Assembly (NCBI RefSeq): GCF_000306255.2
Contig: NZ_AKWY02000026.1
Coordinates: forward strand, 143,373 to 207,372
Direction: 5' to 3'
DNA: 64,000 nt
From: Leptospira noguchii serovar Panama str. CZ214
GTDB lineage: Bacteria > Spirochaetota > Leptospiria > Leptospirales > Leptospiraceae
Part shown: piece after piece, positions 25,711-34,890 of the stretch
Numbering within the stretch: the first letter of the stretch is position 1
Layout of the letters: every line of letters begins with the position of its first letter
The notes under the pieces: model-generated
What the model was told of the DNA's origin: nothing
What the model saw: the letters and a program-made list of their open reading frames with translations, nothing else
Database searches by the model: none
Position numbers and translations under genes: made by a program

Positions 25711-26322
25711 TCAATGTACCGAAAAGATGATAATTCGACTTGGGACCTTGTATCCCAGAGTCCAACGGATAAAATCGTGAGTATCGTGACAAAGATTACC
25801 TCTTCCGCGCAAGATCAAAGTAATGAATTGATTTGCTTTTAAAACCGGAGCGAAAATTCCTGTACCAATCATTTTTGACATTATGCGAAATTCTTTATAA
25901 AGTAGTGGTTGCGTGTTTGATGGGGTCGAATTGATGTCGTCTACGTAAAAAACAGAAATTTTTTTTGGCAGTTCTACTGTTAACGTTCCAGAATGATTTT
26001 TGAGATCCTGAAATTCAAATACGAAACGACTCTTTTTCCAGGTAACTTTTATTTTATATTCTACAGAAGCAGTATGAATATCCGTTACGGACTCTGGATC
26101 GTTCTCACCTAGAAAAAGAAAAGCTTTAGAATCAAAACGTAATTGCTCGAAAATATCTACGTATCTCGAATCTAGGTCTATTTCCGAATCAAATCGTTCA
26201 CCTAGGTTGGAACAACACGCACATGGAAATATTTCTCCTCGAGTTGGAAAAAGTAAAACGAAGACCAATAAAATAAAAGAAGTCTTGAAGCGAGAGATGT
26301 TATTGATTAAGAATTTTATCAT
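25711..26322 (-). CDS. Exported protein with CACC motif, 203 aa
   Basis: An N-terminal signal (FKTSFILLVFVLLFPTRG) is followed directly by EIFPCACCSNLGERFD, a Cys-rich start that could bind metal or form disulfides or a lipidated Cys. The body is beta-rich (VEYKIKVTWKKSRFVFEFQD, KKISVFYVDD) and the C-terminus has GRGNLCHDTHDFIRW. It is the first gene of the likely operon with the reductase and MFS pump. Function unknown. Confidence 0.75.
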   Translation of the reverse strand: MIKFLINNISRFKTSFILLVFVLLFPTRGEIFPCACCSNLGERFDSEIDLDSRYVDIFEQLRFDSKAFLFLGENDPESVTDIHTASVEYKIKVTWKKSRFVFEFQDLKNHSGTLTVELPKKISVFYVDDINSTPSNTQPLLYKEFRIMSKMIGTGIFAPVLKANQFITLILRGRGNLCHDTHDFIRWTLGYKVPSRIIIFSVH

Positions 26323-27177
26323 ATATTAATTTAAAATTTTCTGTTTTTTTCCAGATCTGACATTTTGCTGTTACCTCTATGAAGAAATTACATGAATTTT
26401 AAAAAAAGCCCTTTTATAGAGATGGAGTTTTGATTAAAAGCTATCTCTAAAATATTTTATCTTTGCTCAAAATGTCGATTCAGATTGTTCTAAAATAACT
26501 TGTAGTGATAAAAATGGTATCATTGAAAAAGATTTAAGACTTATATATAGATTTTATAATTTATTCTTTTTTAATTTTTAACGATTTTATTTCTCATATT
26601 TTGACTACAGGATTTTCTTTTGAACAAATGAATTAGAAAAGTATAATTTATTAGTCAATAATAATTTTTCTTTATAAAAAAATTCTAAAACTTATTTTGA
26701 AATTATCATACATTTCGAAAACGCTTTAGAAAAACTTTTAGCATCTAACTAAAACAAAATCGAATTGTTTTCGATGTGGCTTTTGCTGCGAAAAGCTTTT
26801 GAAAATAATATTATAAATTTGTTCAAAAAATTAGAATGTAGGATCTCCTTTGAAAACGCCATTAATTCTGTCTGGGATAATACAATCTGTAAAAATTTCT
26901 CATTTTCGCAAAACCTCTATAAACGTCTAAAAGAAACAAAATTTTAAAAAGATAGTTTTAGGACGTCTCTAAGTTGGAATTCCTTTCAAAAACGATTTTT
27001 AGAACCTGCTTCCAAAAAATTGATTTTTAAACTTGAATTAAACGTGGTAGTTCCCACAGAAATCGTCTCTTTACCGTTCTATAAGCTTCTTACGCACTTT
27101 TTTGCGATTGGAATAATCACATGAGTTTCCACATTTTAAGTTCATTCATCGTTTTACATTATTTAGAAGTTTTTGAA
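26323..27177. other. AT-rich intergenic region with one repeat pair
   Basis: No supported gene; a 60-codon frame at 26765 has no ribosome site or homology-like pattern. The right part contains CGTGGTAGTTCCCACAGA near 27042 and GAGTTTCCACATTTT near 27124, copies of the GTGGGAACT family. Confidence 0.5.
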
Positions 27178-27639
27178 TTACTGACTAATCATTCTTTTAA
27201 GTTCAGTTTCTAATCTATCAAAATTTTGTTCGTTTCCTTCAATTACGTATTTTTTAGCTTTTTCAAATTCTTGAAGAGATTCAAACAACATACGAAAAAT
27301 CACCTTTGTTTTGTTAGGTGATTCTTCTTCGAAAGATGCAGTAACTCTAAAAACGTGTCCAGAAATGTGATCAAATACGAGTTTTTCCGGTTTTGTAATT
27401 TCTACAAAAACACTGTGATTTGGAAAATCTGCACCGTCCGGACCATACATTGTAAAGCGCCAGTGGCCTCCTGGTTTTAAATCGAATTCATGAAATGTAT
27501 TCGTAAAACCTTTTGGCCCCCACCATAACTGTAAATGTTGTGGATCAGTCCAAGCTTTAAAAACAATTTCTCGAGAAGCGTTGACAACACGAACACTGAC
27601 GATTTCACGATCGGAAGCGGTTATCGTTTGATTTGGCAT
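27178..27639 (-). CDS. SRPBCC/AHSA1-family protein, 153 aa
   Basis: The START-like ligand-binding fold is seen from VSVRVVNASREIVFKAWTDP, LWWGPKGFTNTF, LKPGGHWRFTMYGPDGADFP and KLVFDHISGHVF. The ATG at 27639 is chosen because AGGAGA lies 6 bases upstream; longer frames (to 27747) read through that site. Closely related to the proteins encoded at 28495 and 29251, hence products of local duplication. Ligand unknown; such proteins often act with ArsR and DoxX partners in stress responses. Confidence 0.88.
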   Translation of the reverse strand: MPNQTITASDREIVSVRVVNASREIVFKAWTDPQHLQLWWGPKGFTNTFHEFDLKPGGHWRFTMYGPDGADFPNHSVFVEITKPEKLVFDHISGHVFRVTASFEEESPNKTKVIFRMLFESLQEFEKAKKYVIEGNEQNFDRLETELKRMISQ

Positions 27640-27860
27640 GATCATTCTCCTAATTTTAATTTTCCAGAAGTTGTAAATATTAGATTTTTTACGATCATGC
27701 TGATCGAAATTTGAAACTTTAAGCAAAATATGTATTAGTACGCTCAAAGTTTTTCTAAATCTATATTGAACTTCTCTCCAAACATTTTGATTTCTACACA
27801 GATTGTGTCGATTAATCTACTCTCCGCAATTTTAAGAATAGCTTTATCGTTCTTTTATAT

Positions 27861-27900
27861 AAAATTAAGAATATTCAAAATAATTGATATTCTTAATTTT
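27861..27900 (-). terminator. Hairpin between SRPBCC genes, probable terminator
   Basis: A perfect 14-bp inverted repeat (27861-27874 with 27887-27900) encloses a 12-base loop and, on the minus strand, ends in AATTTTATAT. It lies 25-65 bp after the stop of the minus-strand gene at 27925. The stem is AT-rich. Confidence 0.5.
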
Positions 27901-27924
27901 AAGTCCTTGCGAAATCAGTCGCAC

Positions 27925-28473
27925 TTATTTTTCTTCTACGATCGCTTTGATATTATTCAAACCGGTTTCAAAATCTTTTCCGATTATCTGATCCATATCG
28001 CAGAATAGTCCCATCAATTTGGAAATGAAGGCGTTCGGGCCATACATCGCCCAGGTGACGTTAGTTTTGCCGTCTTTGACAATAAACGTAAATTCAGCGG
28101 TATTATGAGCTTCAAAAGGAGAAATAAAGTCTAACTTCATTTTTATGTTAGAAGGCGAATTCGATTCTATAATTTCCATACGTCCTTTTCCTACTTCGCT
28201 GTTTCCTTCCCACTCGTAAACGGAGCCTAAACCGATAGACGCGCCGCTATAAGACCGTTTCATTCCTGGATCTAGTTTTTCCCAAGGAGACCAAGATGCC
28301 CAGTTGTGATAGTTATTGACGAAAGTAAAAATCTTTTCGGGTTGTGCTTTTATACTTAATGTTCTTTCGAAACGGAATTCTGCTGGCTGTCTGGAAGTAA
28401 CCGCGACGGCTCCTATAACTAAAACTACAAGTACAACTGACACTGATAAAACGATCATTTTTGACTTTGACAT
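27925..28473 (-). CDS. Membrane-anchored SRPBCC (polyketide-cyclase-like) protein, 182 aa
   Basis: One N-terminal transmembrane helix (MIVLSVSVVLVVLVIGAVAV) is followed by an SRPBCC domain: FERTLSIKAQPEKIFTFVNN, WASWSPWEKLDPGMKRSYSG, GSVYEWEGNSEVGKGRMEI, and the C-terminal helix DFETGLNNIKAIV. The SxWSPWEKxDP pattern is typical of the polyketide_cyc2 group, distinct from the AHSA1-type neighbours. AGGAGA precedes ATG by 5 bases. A hairpin follows its stop. Confidence 0.88.
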   Translation of the reverse strand: MSKSKMIVLSVSVVLVVLVIGAVAVTSRQPAEFRFERTLSIKAQPEKIFTFVNNYHNWASWSPWEKLDPGMKRSYSGASIGLGSVYEWEGNSEVGKGRMEIIESNSPSNIKMKLDFISPFEAHNTAEFTFIVKDGKTNVTWAMYGPNAFISKLMGLFCDMDQIIGKDFETGLNNIKAIVEEK

Positions 28474-28494
28474 AATATTCTCCTAATATAGTTT

Positions 28495-28962
28495 TTAATC
28501 TTTTTGTTTTGCCAGATATTCCACTAAACGATCCATCGTTTGGTTCAAACCTTCGATAGCGCCGTACTTCTCAACGGTTTCGTTACGTTGTTGAACCGTA
28601 TTGAAAAGCATAGTCATATCCAAGGTGGTTTTTCCATTTTGCTCCGAAAAAAGAACAGTAACGTGAAAATCTCCCGGATGATCTTCCATGTCGGAGCCGT
28701 GTTTATAGACTAATTTTTCTGGGCGAATTACTTCTAAAAAAACAATCAGATTTGGGTAATCTGCACCGTCTGGGCCATGCATTATAAATTTCCAGATACC
28801 GCCAGGTCTGACGTCCATGGTTTCGAACGTGTTTGTAAAACCTTTTGGTCCCCACCAGTGAATGACGTGTTCCGGTTCCGTCCACATTCTAAAAACGAGA
28901 TCTCTAGGTGCGTCAAAGATTCGAGTTGCTCGAATCTCTCTATCTGAAGTTGAAGTGTTCAT
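28495..28962 (-). CDS. SRPBCC/AHSA1-family protein, 155 aa
   Basis: Domain motifs are ATRIFDAPRDLVFRMWTEP, HWWGPKGFTNTFETMDVRPGG, FIMHGPDGADYPNLIVFLEV and a C-terminal helix with EGLNQTMDRLVEYL. The second of two adjacent ATGs is preferred, since AAAGGAG is only 2 bases from the first. It lies 21 bp before the membrane-anchored SRPBCC gene and probably shares its transcript. Clearly paralogous to 27178-27639. Confidence 0.88.
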   Translation of the reverse strand: MNTSTSDREIRATRIFDAPRDLVFRMWTEPEHVIHWWGPKGFTNTFETMDVRPGGIWKFIMHGPDGADYPNLIVFLEVIRPEKLVYKHGSDMEDHPGDFHVTVLFSEQNGKTTLDMTMLFNTVQQRNETVEKYGAIEGLNQTMDRLVEYLAKQKD

Positions 28963-29250
28963 CATGGCTCCTTTTAGTGAATACTAAATTTATTTGAGAT
29001 TTTAAAACGAAAGAAAGGTTCAAATAAATAATTCTATTTTTAGAATATTCAATTTTTTGTATTTATTATTTATCCTAAAATCTGTCCGACTTTTATATTG
29101 TCGAATTTGGTTCTTCATTTTTTAAGTTTACTGATGACCAATATAATAGAGTACCTTTAATTTATATCCAGAAGACCGATTCTTACCAAAATTAAAGACA
29201 CTCTAACAATCAAGAATCAGTAGTCCAAACTTGGATCGTATTCGAATTGA

Positions 29251-29739
29251 TTATTTGAGAATCGATTCTAATTTATCTAGAGATTCGTTCCAACTCGCGT
29301 TGGTCATCTCTCTTATTTCTCCGGCGGGAATACCCGTATGGTGCAGAATCAGTTTTGTTTTTCCTTGATGATCTTCAAAGATAAGGGTGATAAAAATAGA
29401 CTCGGGCCAATCTCCTTGGATTCCATAAGTGGAAGCGGGAACAACATTACCGTCTTTGTCTGCAAAATCATCCGTTTTAACGATTTTTTCGGGTCTAAGG
29501 ATTTCTTTATAAATTCCGGTGGACCAAAAATCTTGACCCTCAGGAGAACGCATACAGAAAAGATATTTACCTCCTACTTTAAAATCAATCTTACATATTG
29601 GAGATGTAAAACCTTTAGGCCCCCACCATCGCGATAATTGTTCCGGGATTCTCCATGCATCAAAAACGGTTTCTCTAGACGCGTTGAAAATCCGAGTAAT
29701 GACCAATTCGTCTTTGGTTTGATTTGTTGTATCTTTCAT
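29251..29739 (-). CDS. SRPBCC/AHSA1-family protein, 162 aa
   Basis: Starts at ATG 29739, with CAGGAGAACG just before it; a longer frame to 29754 contains that site. Motifs: VITRIFNASRETVFDAWRIP, SRWWGPKGFTSPICKIDFKVGG, a longer central loop (KTDDFADKDGNVVPASTYG) and a C-terminal helix EMTNASWNESLDKLESIL. It is the more divergent of the three AHSA1-type copies. It follows the DoxX-like gene by about 70 bp. Confidence 0.88.
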   Translation of the reverse strand: MKDTTNQTKDELVITRIFNASRETVFDAWRIPEQLSRWWGPKGFTSPICKIDFKVGGKYLFCMRSPEGQDFWSTGIYKEILRPEKIVKTDDFADKDGNVVPASTYGIQGDWPESIFITLIFEDHQGKTKLILHHTGIPAGEIREMTNASWNESLDKLESILK

Positions 29740-29811
29740 ATCGTTCTCCTGCACTTTTTGTATTTTTTGTTAAAATGGAGTCAGATTCTGCATTATAAAA
29801 GTAGAATATTC

Positions 29812-30204
29812 TTATAGATGCCAGATTCCTTCCAGTCTTCTGGATGCGGGACGTAAAGCCCAAGACAAAACCACTAAAACTAAAACGATCATAGGAAGTA
29901 TGGCATGTATGGTTTCCATTCCGGCAGCCGCATTGGAAATTGAAGCCGAGGTAAGATTAAAAAATATTCCTGCATAAGCCCATTCTTTCAAAAGAGGAAA
30001 ACGTGGGACCGTGATGGCGATTGCGCCTAACAGCTTCCAAACTGCTAAAATAGTTACAAAATACATTGGGTAACCGAGTTTAGCCATACCGGCGATTACT
30101 TCCGGTCCACGACTTAGATAAGCATAACTTGCAAACGCGTAGTTAGCCGCAATCAGAGCGGTTACGATCCAGTAGATGATGGTTTTAATTTTTTCCTGAT
30201 TCAT
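29812..30204 (-). CDS. DoxX-like four-helix membrane protein, 130 aa
   Basis: Four hydrophobic helices (IIYWIVTALIAANYAFASYA, YFVTILAVWKLLGAIAITV, WAYAGIFFNLTSASISNAA, ILPMIVLVLVVLSWAL) with the GxPxYFVTILAVWKLLGA pattern of the DoxX_2 family. Its start lies inside the end of the ArsR-type regulator gene (20-bp overlap), indicating coupled translation. In other bacteria such genes pair with ArsR regulators and SRPBCC proteins, as here. Confidence 0.88.
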   Translation of the reverse strand: MNQEKIKTIIYWIVTALIAANYAFASYAYLSRGPEVIAGMAKLGYPMYFVTILAVWKLLGAIAITVPRFPLLKEWAYAGIFFNLTSASISNAAAGMETIHAILPMIVLVLVVLSWALRPASRRLEGIWHL

Positions 30205-30556
30205 GTTTTGTTTTCCTTTCTTGTTGTAGTTCTTGTAAGTATTTGTCCAGGCGGTCGAGCCTTGCTTCCCACATCTGACGATATTTGTCGATCCAGTCCG
30301 CCGCTTCCTTTAAAGGTCCTGCTTCCAGACGGGAGGGTCTCCATTGGGCTTCACGGCCTCTGGAAATAAGCCCGGCCTTTTCTAATACTTTGAGGTGTTT
30401 TGTGATTGCAGGCAGACTAATCGCAAAAGGTTCCGCGAGTTGTTTTACGGTGACCTCTCCGTAGCGAAGAGTTGCCAGAATTTTACGACGGGTTGGGTCC
30501 GCTAAGGCCGCAAAAGTGAGGCTCAATTGGTCTGTTTTTGCTTCTTGTTGAACCAT
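30185..30556 (-). CDS. ArsR-family transcriptional regulator, 123 aa
   Basis: Winged-helix repressor: FAALADPTRRKILATLRYGE, VKQLAEPFAISLPAITKHLK as recognition helix, VLEKAGLISRGREAQWRPSR as wing. There is no ELCVCDL metal site, so it belongs to the group of ArsR-like regulators that control SRPBCC/DoxX clusters rather than metal efflux. First gene of the cluster; the palindrome in front of it (30565-30580) is a likely autoregulatory operator. Confidence 0.92.
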   Translation of the reverse strand: MVQQEAKTDQLSLTFAALADPTRRKILATLRYGEVTVKQLAEPFAISLPAITKHLKVLEKAGLISRGREAQWRPSRLEAGPLKEAADWIDKYRQMWEARLDRLDKYLQELQQERKTKHESGKN

Positions 30557-30564
30557 ATAGTTAA

Positions 30565-30580
30565 TTAACCTATTGGTTAA
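30565..30580. promoter_or_regulatory. Candidate ArsR-type operator palindrome
   Basis: Perfect inverted repeat TTAACC-TATT-GGTTAA, 8 bases upstream of the regulator's start codon, embedded in AT-rich sequence that extends the symmetry imperfectly. Position and symmetry suit a winged-helix dimer that blocks its own promoter. No footprint evidence is available. Confidence 0.55.
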
Positions 30581-30599
30581 ATTAAATCATTTTCAGAGT

Positions 30600-31950
30600 C
30601 TTGTCAATCTCTTTTGTTTTAAAGAATTCGAGAAATGTGTCAAAAAGGAGAGTTCAAAGACTATATCTGAAAAAAAAGAAACGTCCAATCCAAATCCTTG
30701 ATTTTCATTCAAAGTAGTAATTTAGTATCAAACTATGAACTTGGAGTCTTTGTCCGAGGTACGACCTGAGTTGTTGATTTTATCTCGAACGATTGATTTT
30801 TTGTAAAAAAATATGGGAGCTACGATTTAAAGTTTAGAGATTTCTAAAATACAAAATTTCGATTGGAAGTCCTTGGGTTTTGTAATAGTTCGCACTGTTT
30901 CAGAATTTATCTGTAAAATTTTGGACTTGCGGTAGTTCCTACAGATTGAGTCGTATTACGATGTTTAAACATATAAGTTTGTATGAGTTCCCGCATTTAC
31001 AGAATCTAACTGTAAAATCTGGATTTGTGGTAGTTCCTACAATTTACGTCACATTGTGAATATGCGGTTTTTTAAATATTTTTTCGAATCAGTCTGTAAT
31101 AGTTCCCACGGATTCTATTTCATCTTTCTTTTAGCTTCAAAATTTTTAAATGAACTTACGTTTTTTAACGTGAGTTCATTCATGATTCATTTTTCTGAAA
31201 AAAGTTGGAATTTGAAACTTTACAGATCCATTCCTAAAGTGTGGGAACTACCATAAATCACGATTTTACGAAAAAATTCTAAAATTCTAAAAACTAATAC
31301 TTAAAAAATTCTTTCTTATTTTCTTACGCTGGACTCTTCCATTTCATTTTTATGGAAAAATGAGTTAGTTCATAAGATGGAATTTCTCAAGTTGAATTTG
31401 CATTTTCTTAAAGAATAGAGAATTTGGCCTTACCTACAAAATGAGGTAGTTTCCACAATTTTAGACCTTAAGTTTCAAGTTAAGATGGCCCATTCATTTT
31501 TTGGTATTATTTTTATAGGCCCGAATAGTAAAACGACTTTTGGAATTTATGTCAGAAGTAGAATTTGTAATCGCTAAAAATCAAAAGAATAATATTTTCA
31601 TTGAGGAATCTTATAAAATCTAAAAGGAATCATTTTACGAACACCTATAAAATTAAGTACCGTAAATTTTAATCGCAAAACATTGGGTATTTTATTAAAA
31701 ATGAATCGCCACTTAGTTTCTGTTTTATGGAAACGATCGATTAAAGCAGTTTTATTGATCATCACTATGAAATTTTTCAACAACTCTAATATATAGTTCT
31801 GAATAAAATCAGATTTTTCTAATATTCGAGTTGCACTAGTTCTTCAGTAGAAAAAATAGAATAGAAAATAAATTTAAAAAAAAGTTACAAAACCAATTTA
31901 CTTTTGATTTCCAAAAGATTCAAATCTAATGGTTCGTTTACAATTGAGGC
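30600..31950. repeat. Long intergenic region with GTGGGAACT repeats and a partial MITE
   Basis: No gene is supported in about 1.35 kb. It contains many copies of the repeat core in both orientations (for example CGGTAGTTCCTACAGA near 30930, GAGTTCCCGCATTT near 30986, GGTAGTTCCTACAATT near 31028, ATAGTTCCCACGG near 31097, GTGTGGGAACTACCAT near 31240, GGTAGTTTCCACAATT near 31443). A truncated MITE lies at 31708-31786. Several short frames here are made of repeat sequence and were not accepted. Confidence 0.65.
31708..31786. repeat. MITE-like element, copy 3 (left end lost)
   Basis: The right half is intact: TTTCTGTTTTATGGAAACGA, then AAAGCAGTTTTATTGATC and AATTTTTCAACAACTC followed by TA at 31787-31788. 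The left terminal repeat is not recognisable, so this copy is truncated or decayed. Confidence 0.7.
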
Positions 31951-31954
31951 AGTT

Positions 31955-32371
31955 ATGAATTCACAATTAAAGGAATTTACATATGAGATTCCAGTTCTTT
32001 GGAGCCAATGTGACCCTAACGGGCATCTAAATGTTGGAAATTTTCAAGTGTTTCTACATGAGGGTAGAATGGTCGCTTTGGAAGAAGCGGGTTTTAGTTA
32101 TGAAAAAATGAGAGAAGAAAATATCGGCCCGATGATTTTACGATCGGAAACCGATTATAAAGCCGAAATTCGTTATCCTGAATCCGTAACGGTAGTGACA
32201 AGTTTTGGAGAATTAAAAGGTTCTCGTTGTAAAATTTTTCAAAAACTCATTCGAAAATCAGACGGTAAGATTGCTTGCGAATCCGTTTCGGATTGTATCT
32301 TATTCGATTTTTCTAAAAAAAGACCTTGGAAATATCCTGATTCTTTGCTCGTCGCCTTTGGTGCTAAGTGA
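31955..32371 (+). CDS. Hot-dog fold acyl-CoA thioesterase-like protein, 138 aa
   Basis: 4HBT-type motif VLWSQCDPNGHLNVGNFQVFL, with Asp and the helix-start His/Asn typical of 4-hydroxybenzoyl-CoA thioesterases, followed by PMILRSETDYKAEIRYPESV and the C-terminal ACESVSDCILFDF. The ATG at 31955 is preferred because GAGGC precedes it and it starts at the expected domain edge; an upstream TTG at 31904 would add 17 residues without a ribosome site. Substrate unknown. Confidence 0.8.
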   Translation: MNSQLKEFTYEIPVLWSQCDPNGHLNVGNFQVFLHEGRMVALEEAGFSYEKMREENIGPMILRSETDYKAEIRYPESVTVVTSFGELKGSRCKIFQKLIRKSDGKIACESVSDCILFDFSKKRPWKYPDSLLVAFGAK

Positions 32372-32485
32372 ATTATAGGGATTTAATAAAGTCGGATCAT
32401 TTTTGTTTTTCGGATGTTAAAAAAATCAACGATTGCCGTAAAAGTGCGTTAAGCGGAAGTTATTAAAAATGTTAGAGAGTGAAAT

Positions 32486-33391
32486 ATGAGTATTCCAGAT
32501 TTTCAAAGTGCTATGTTACCTATATTGAAGGTAGTAAGTGAGAAAGGAGAGTCGAGCACTTCTACGATACGTGACGGAGTTGCAATTGTTTTTAAAACAA
32601 CTGAACAAGAAAGACGTGAATTATTGCCTTCTGGAAAAACTAGAATTTTTGACAATAGAGTAGCATGGTCAATCACTTATCTTAAAATGGCTGGTCTTGT
32701 TCAATCACCTAAGAGATCGTTTTATTCGATTACAAATGAAGGAAGTCAATTTCTAAAAACTAATCCTGAACGAATTGATACTAATGTTTTACAACAATTT
32801 GAATCGCTTCAAGAGAAAAAATTCAAAACAAATACGCTTCAAGGAGATAGTTTAGGAGTAAATGAATACACTCAAACTCCTGATGAAATGATGGAAATTG
32901 GGTATAGTAAAATAAGAAAAGATTTAGCAGAAGAATTACTCAATAAAATCAAATCTTGTAATCCGTATTTTTTTGAATCTATAGTATTAGATTTGTTGAT
33001 TAAACTTGGATATGGAGGATCTGATGAAAAAAATAAAAAAGTAACAAAGAAGTCAAATGATGAAGGAATAGATGGAATTATTAAAGAAGATAAGCTCGGG
33101 CTTGATTTAATTTATGTTCAAGCAAAGAAGTGGGAAAGTCCAGTTGGTGGTACCGAAATTCAAAAATTTGCTGGAGCATTACAAGTTCAAAGAGCCAAAA
33201 AAGGGATTTTCATTACAACTTCTATGTTTACTGCAAATGCTCATGAGTATGTTTCCAAGATGGATTCAAAAATTGTGTTAATTGATGGTGCTAAACTTAC
33301 TGATTTAATGATTGAGCATAATGTTGGTGTATCAACAAAACAAACGTATGAAATTAAAAGAGTAGATTTAGAATATTTTAATGAGGATTAA
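32486..33391 (+). CDS. Mrr-type restriction endonuclease (type IV-like), 301 aa
   Basis: The N-terminal winged-helix Mrr_N region (about 1-95: MLPILKVVSEKGESSTSTIR, NRVAWSITYLKMAGLVQSPK, FYSITNEGSQFL) precedes a PD-(D/E)xK nuclease domain (about 155-280). That domain contains FESIVLDLLIKLGYGG, the Asp in NDEGIDGIIKED and the QAK of IYVQAKKWE, so the catalytic set is complete. Mrr enzymes cleave modified foreign DNA. No methyltransferase is adjacent. It is followed by a truncated gene, as often seen in accessory regions. Confidence 0.92.
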   Translation: MSIPDFQSAMLPILKVVSEKGESSTSTIRDGVAIVFKTTEQERRELLPSGKTRIFDNRVAWSITYLKMAGLVQSPKRSFYSITNEGSQFLKTNPERIDTNVLQQFESLQEKKFKTNTLQGDSLGVNEYTQTPDEMMEIGYSKIRKDLAEELLNKIKSCNPYFFESIVLDLLIKLGYGGSDEKNKKVTKKSNDEGIDGIIKEDKLGLDLIYVQAKKWESPVGGTEIQKFAGALQVQRAKKGIFITTSMFTANAHEYVSKMDSKIVLIDGAKLTDLMIEHNVGVSTKQTYEIKRVDLEYFNED

Positions 33392-33472
33392 TAAACATCG
33401 CCTAACTTTGATTTATTGCATAGTTGCAATTGCTTGCTCTGGACTAAAAATTGCATCCTGTTTATCAATTAG

Positions 33473-33850
33473 CTTACGGAGGATGGTATTCTCTCCGTGA
33501 TAAATACTGATACGAATGAGCGCGTAAATAAGGATCAAATCAAAATTTTTACTTTGCAAAACCCTGAAGATCTTCATTTTGAAAAGGAATGTAATTGTTT
33601 TATTGTGCTCCATTCTAAAAAGGAACCCAATAATCCTGGATTGAATAGAACCGCGACTTTACTACAAGGTTTTTTGGAATTGAGTAATGTAAAGATAGTC
33701 GAAGAACAAAAAAATTATTTAGAGCTAATTCGTTTTTACAATCTTATTTACGATACACTCACGCGTTTAGATCCAAGTTTTGCCGGAATTTATAAAACTC
33801 AAGTTTACGATCCAAAGTATGTGGATTCTCTGAATACTGGTTTAAAATAA
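33473..33850 (+). pseudogene. 5'-truncated gene of unknown function
   Basis: The frame is open from just after a TAG at about 33470 and is protein-like from its first codons (LTEDGILSVINTDTNE), continuing to NLIYDTLTRLDPSFAG and GLK. A GTG at 33497 is the only nearby start and has no ribosome site, and coding character begins before it, so the true 5' end seems to be missing. No family is recognised. The repeats at 33875-34100 follow directly. Confidence 0.5.
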
Positions 33851-34314
33851 CTTAACGTGAGAAAGAATTTTCTAAAAGTATGAGTTCCCGCATTTACAGA
33901 ATCTAACAGTAAAATCTGGACTTGCGGTAGTTCCCGCAGATTTTGTCACATTACGAATGTTTAAACATATAAGTTCGTATGAGTTCCCGCATTTACAGAA
34001 TCTAACAGTAAAATCTTGGACTTGCAGTAGTTCCCACATCTGAATTACGACAGATTCAATTGTTATAAACTTCTATTTTTTAAATTGCGGTAGTTCCCAC
34101 ATTTTAAGAATCAATCTGTAAAGTTCAGATTCCGACTTTTTTTAGAAAAGTGAATTATGATCGAACTTACGTTGCATTGAGTTTATTATTCGCCCCAATT
34201 TTCTTACGTCGAACTCACGTTAACTTAGTGCGGTGTAATTTCGATTTTTCTCCTATAAGTCGTATAAAGTTGTTCAATTAATTGTTGTTAGTTGAAATGA
34301 CGCCTTGTCGGAAA
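33851..34314. repeat. Intergenic repeat array with a 99-bp tandem duplication
   Basis: No gene. A block starting GTATGAGTTCCCGCATTTAC occurs at 33878 and again 99 bp later at 33977, with the same following text (AGAATCTAACAGTAAAATCT, then GGACTTGC and GTAGTTCCC). More cores lie near 34028 and 34090. A block TTTCTTACGTCGAACTCACG sits near 34203, another recurring intergenic motif. Confidence 0.7.
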
Positions 34315-34890
34315 TTAGACTCTTAGCGAACCACGAAATCCTCTGACGGCATAATAAGATTCTGCACCGTTGTGATATACAAAAACATGTCCGTAACGAA
34401 AATCAGCAAAGATGGCGCCGCCTAGTTTTCTAATATCAGAAGGTGTTTTTATCCAGCTCGATGTTTTTGTATCGAACTTTCCGAATTTTTGTAACTCTCT
34501 ATATTGTTCTTCTGTTAAAATTTCAATGCCCATGGAAGTAGCCATATCAAGAGCGTTATCTTTTGGTTTATGTTCTTTTCTTGATTTTAACGCTTCTTGA
34601 TCGTAACAAACGCTTCTGCGACCTTTGGGGCTTTCTGCTGAACAATCATAAAAAATGTATTCACTCATTTTTTGATTATAAGCTATGACATCCGGTTCAC
34701 CGCCAGTTCTTTCCATTTCATTAAGCGACCACAGTTTTTCAGAGTTGGTTTCCAGCTTTGTTTTTATTTTAGTCCATTCAAGACCTTTATGGCGGTCCAT
34801 GTTTTTTGCAAAGCGGTCTTCTAACGTGTTGAGTAGTTCTTCGCGTTGTTTCGATACCAACTCCTTCTTATTTTTATTTACTTTGCTCAT
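34315..34890 (-). CDS. DUF4256-family protein, 191 aa
   Basis: Conserved blocks match the DUF4256 family: LLNTLEDRFAKNMDRHKGLE, KLWSLNEMERTGGEPDVIAY, YIFYDCSAESPKGRRSVCYD, NALDMATSMGIEILTEEQYR, TSSWIKTPSDIRKLGGAIFA, FRYGHVFVYHNGAESYYAVR, GFRGSLRV at the end. The family is soluble and functionally uncharacterised. Length is normal and the protein appears intact. It stands alone between repeat-filled spacers. Confidence 0.9.
   Translation of the reverse strand: MSKVNKNKKELVSKQREELLNTLEDRFAKNMDRHKGLEWTKIKTKLETNSEKLWSLNEMERTGGEPDVIAYNQKMSEYIFYDCSAESPKGRRSVCYDQEALKSRKEHKPKDNALDMATSMGIEILTEEQYRELQKFGKFDTKTSSWIKTPSDIRKLGGAIFADFRYGHVFVYHNGAESYYAVRGFRGSLRV

Noticed and set aside
26765..26947. 60-codon plus-strand frame
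   Set aside because: AT-rich, no ribosome site, no recognisable protein features.
31056..31256. Short frame in the repeat region
   Set aside because: Composed of GTGGGAACT-type repeats; coding is unlikely.
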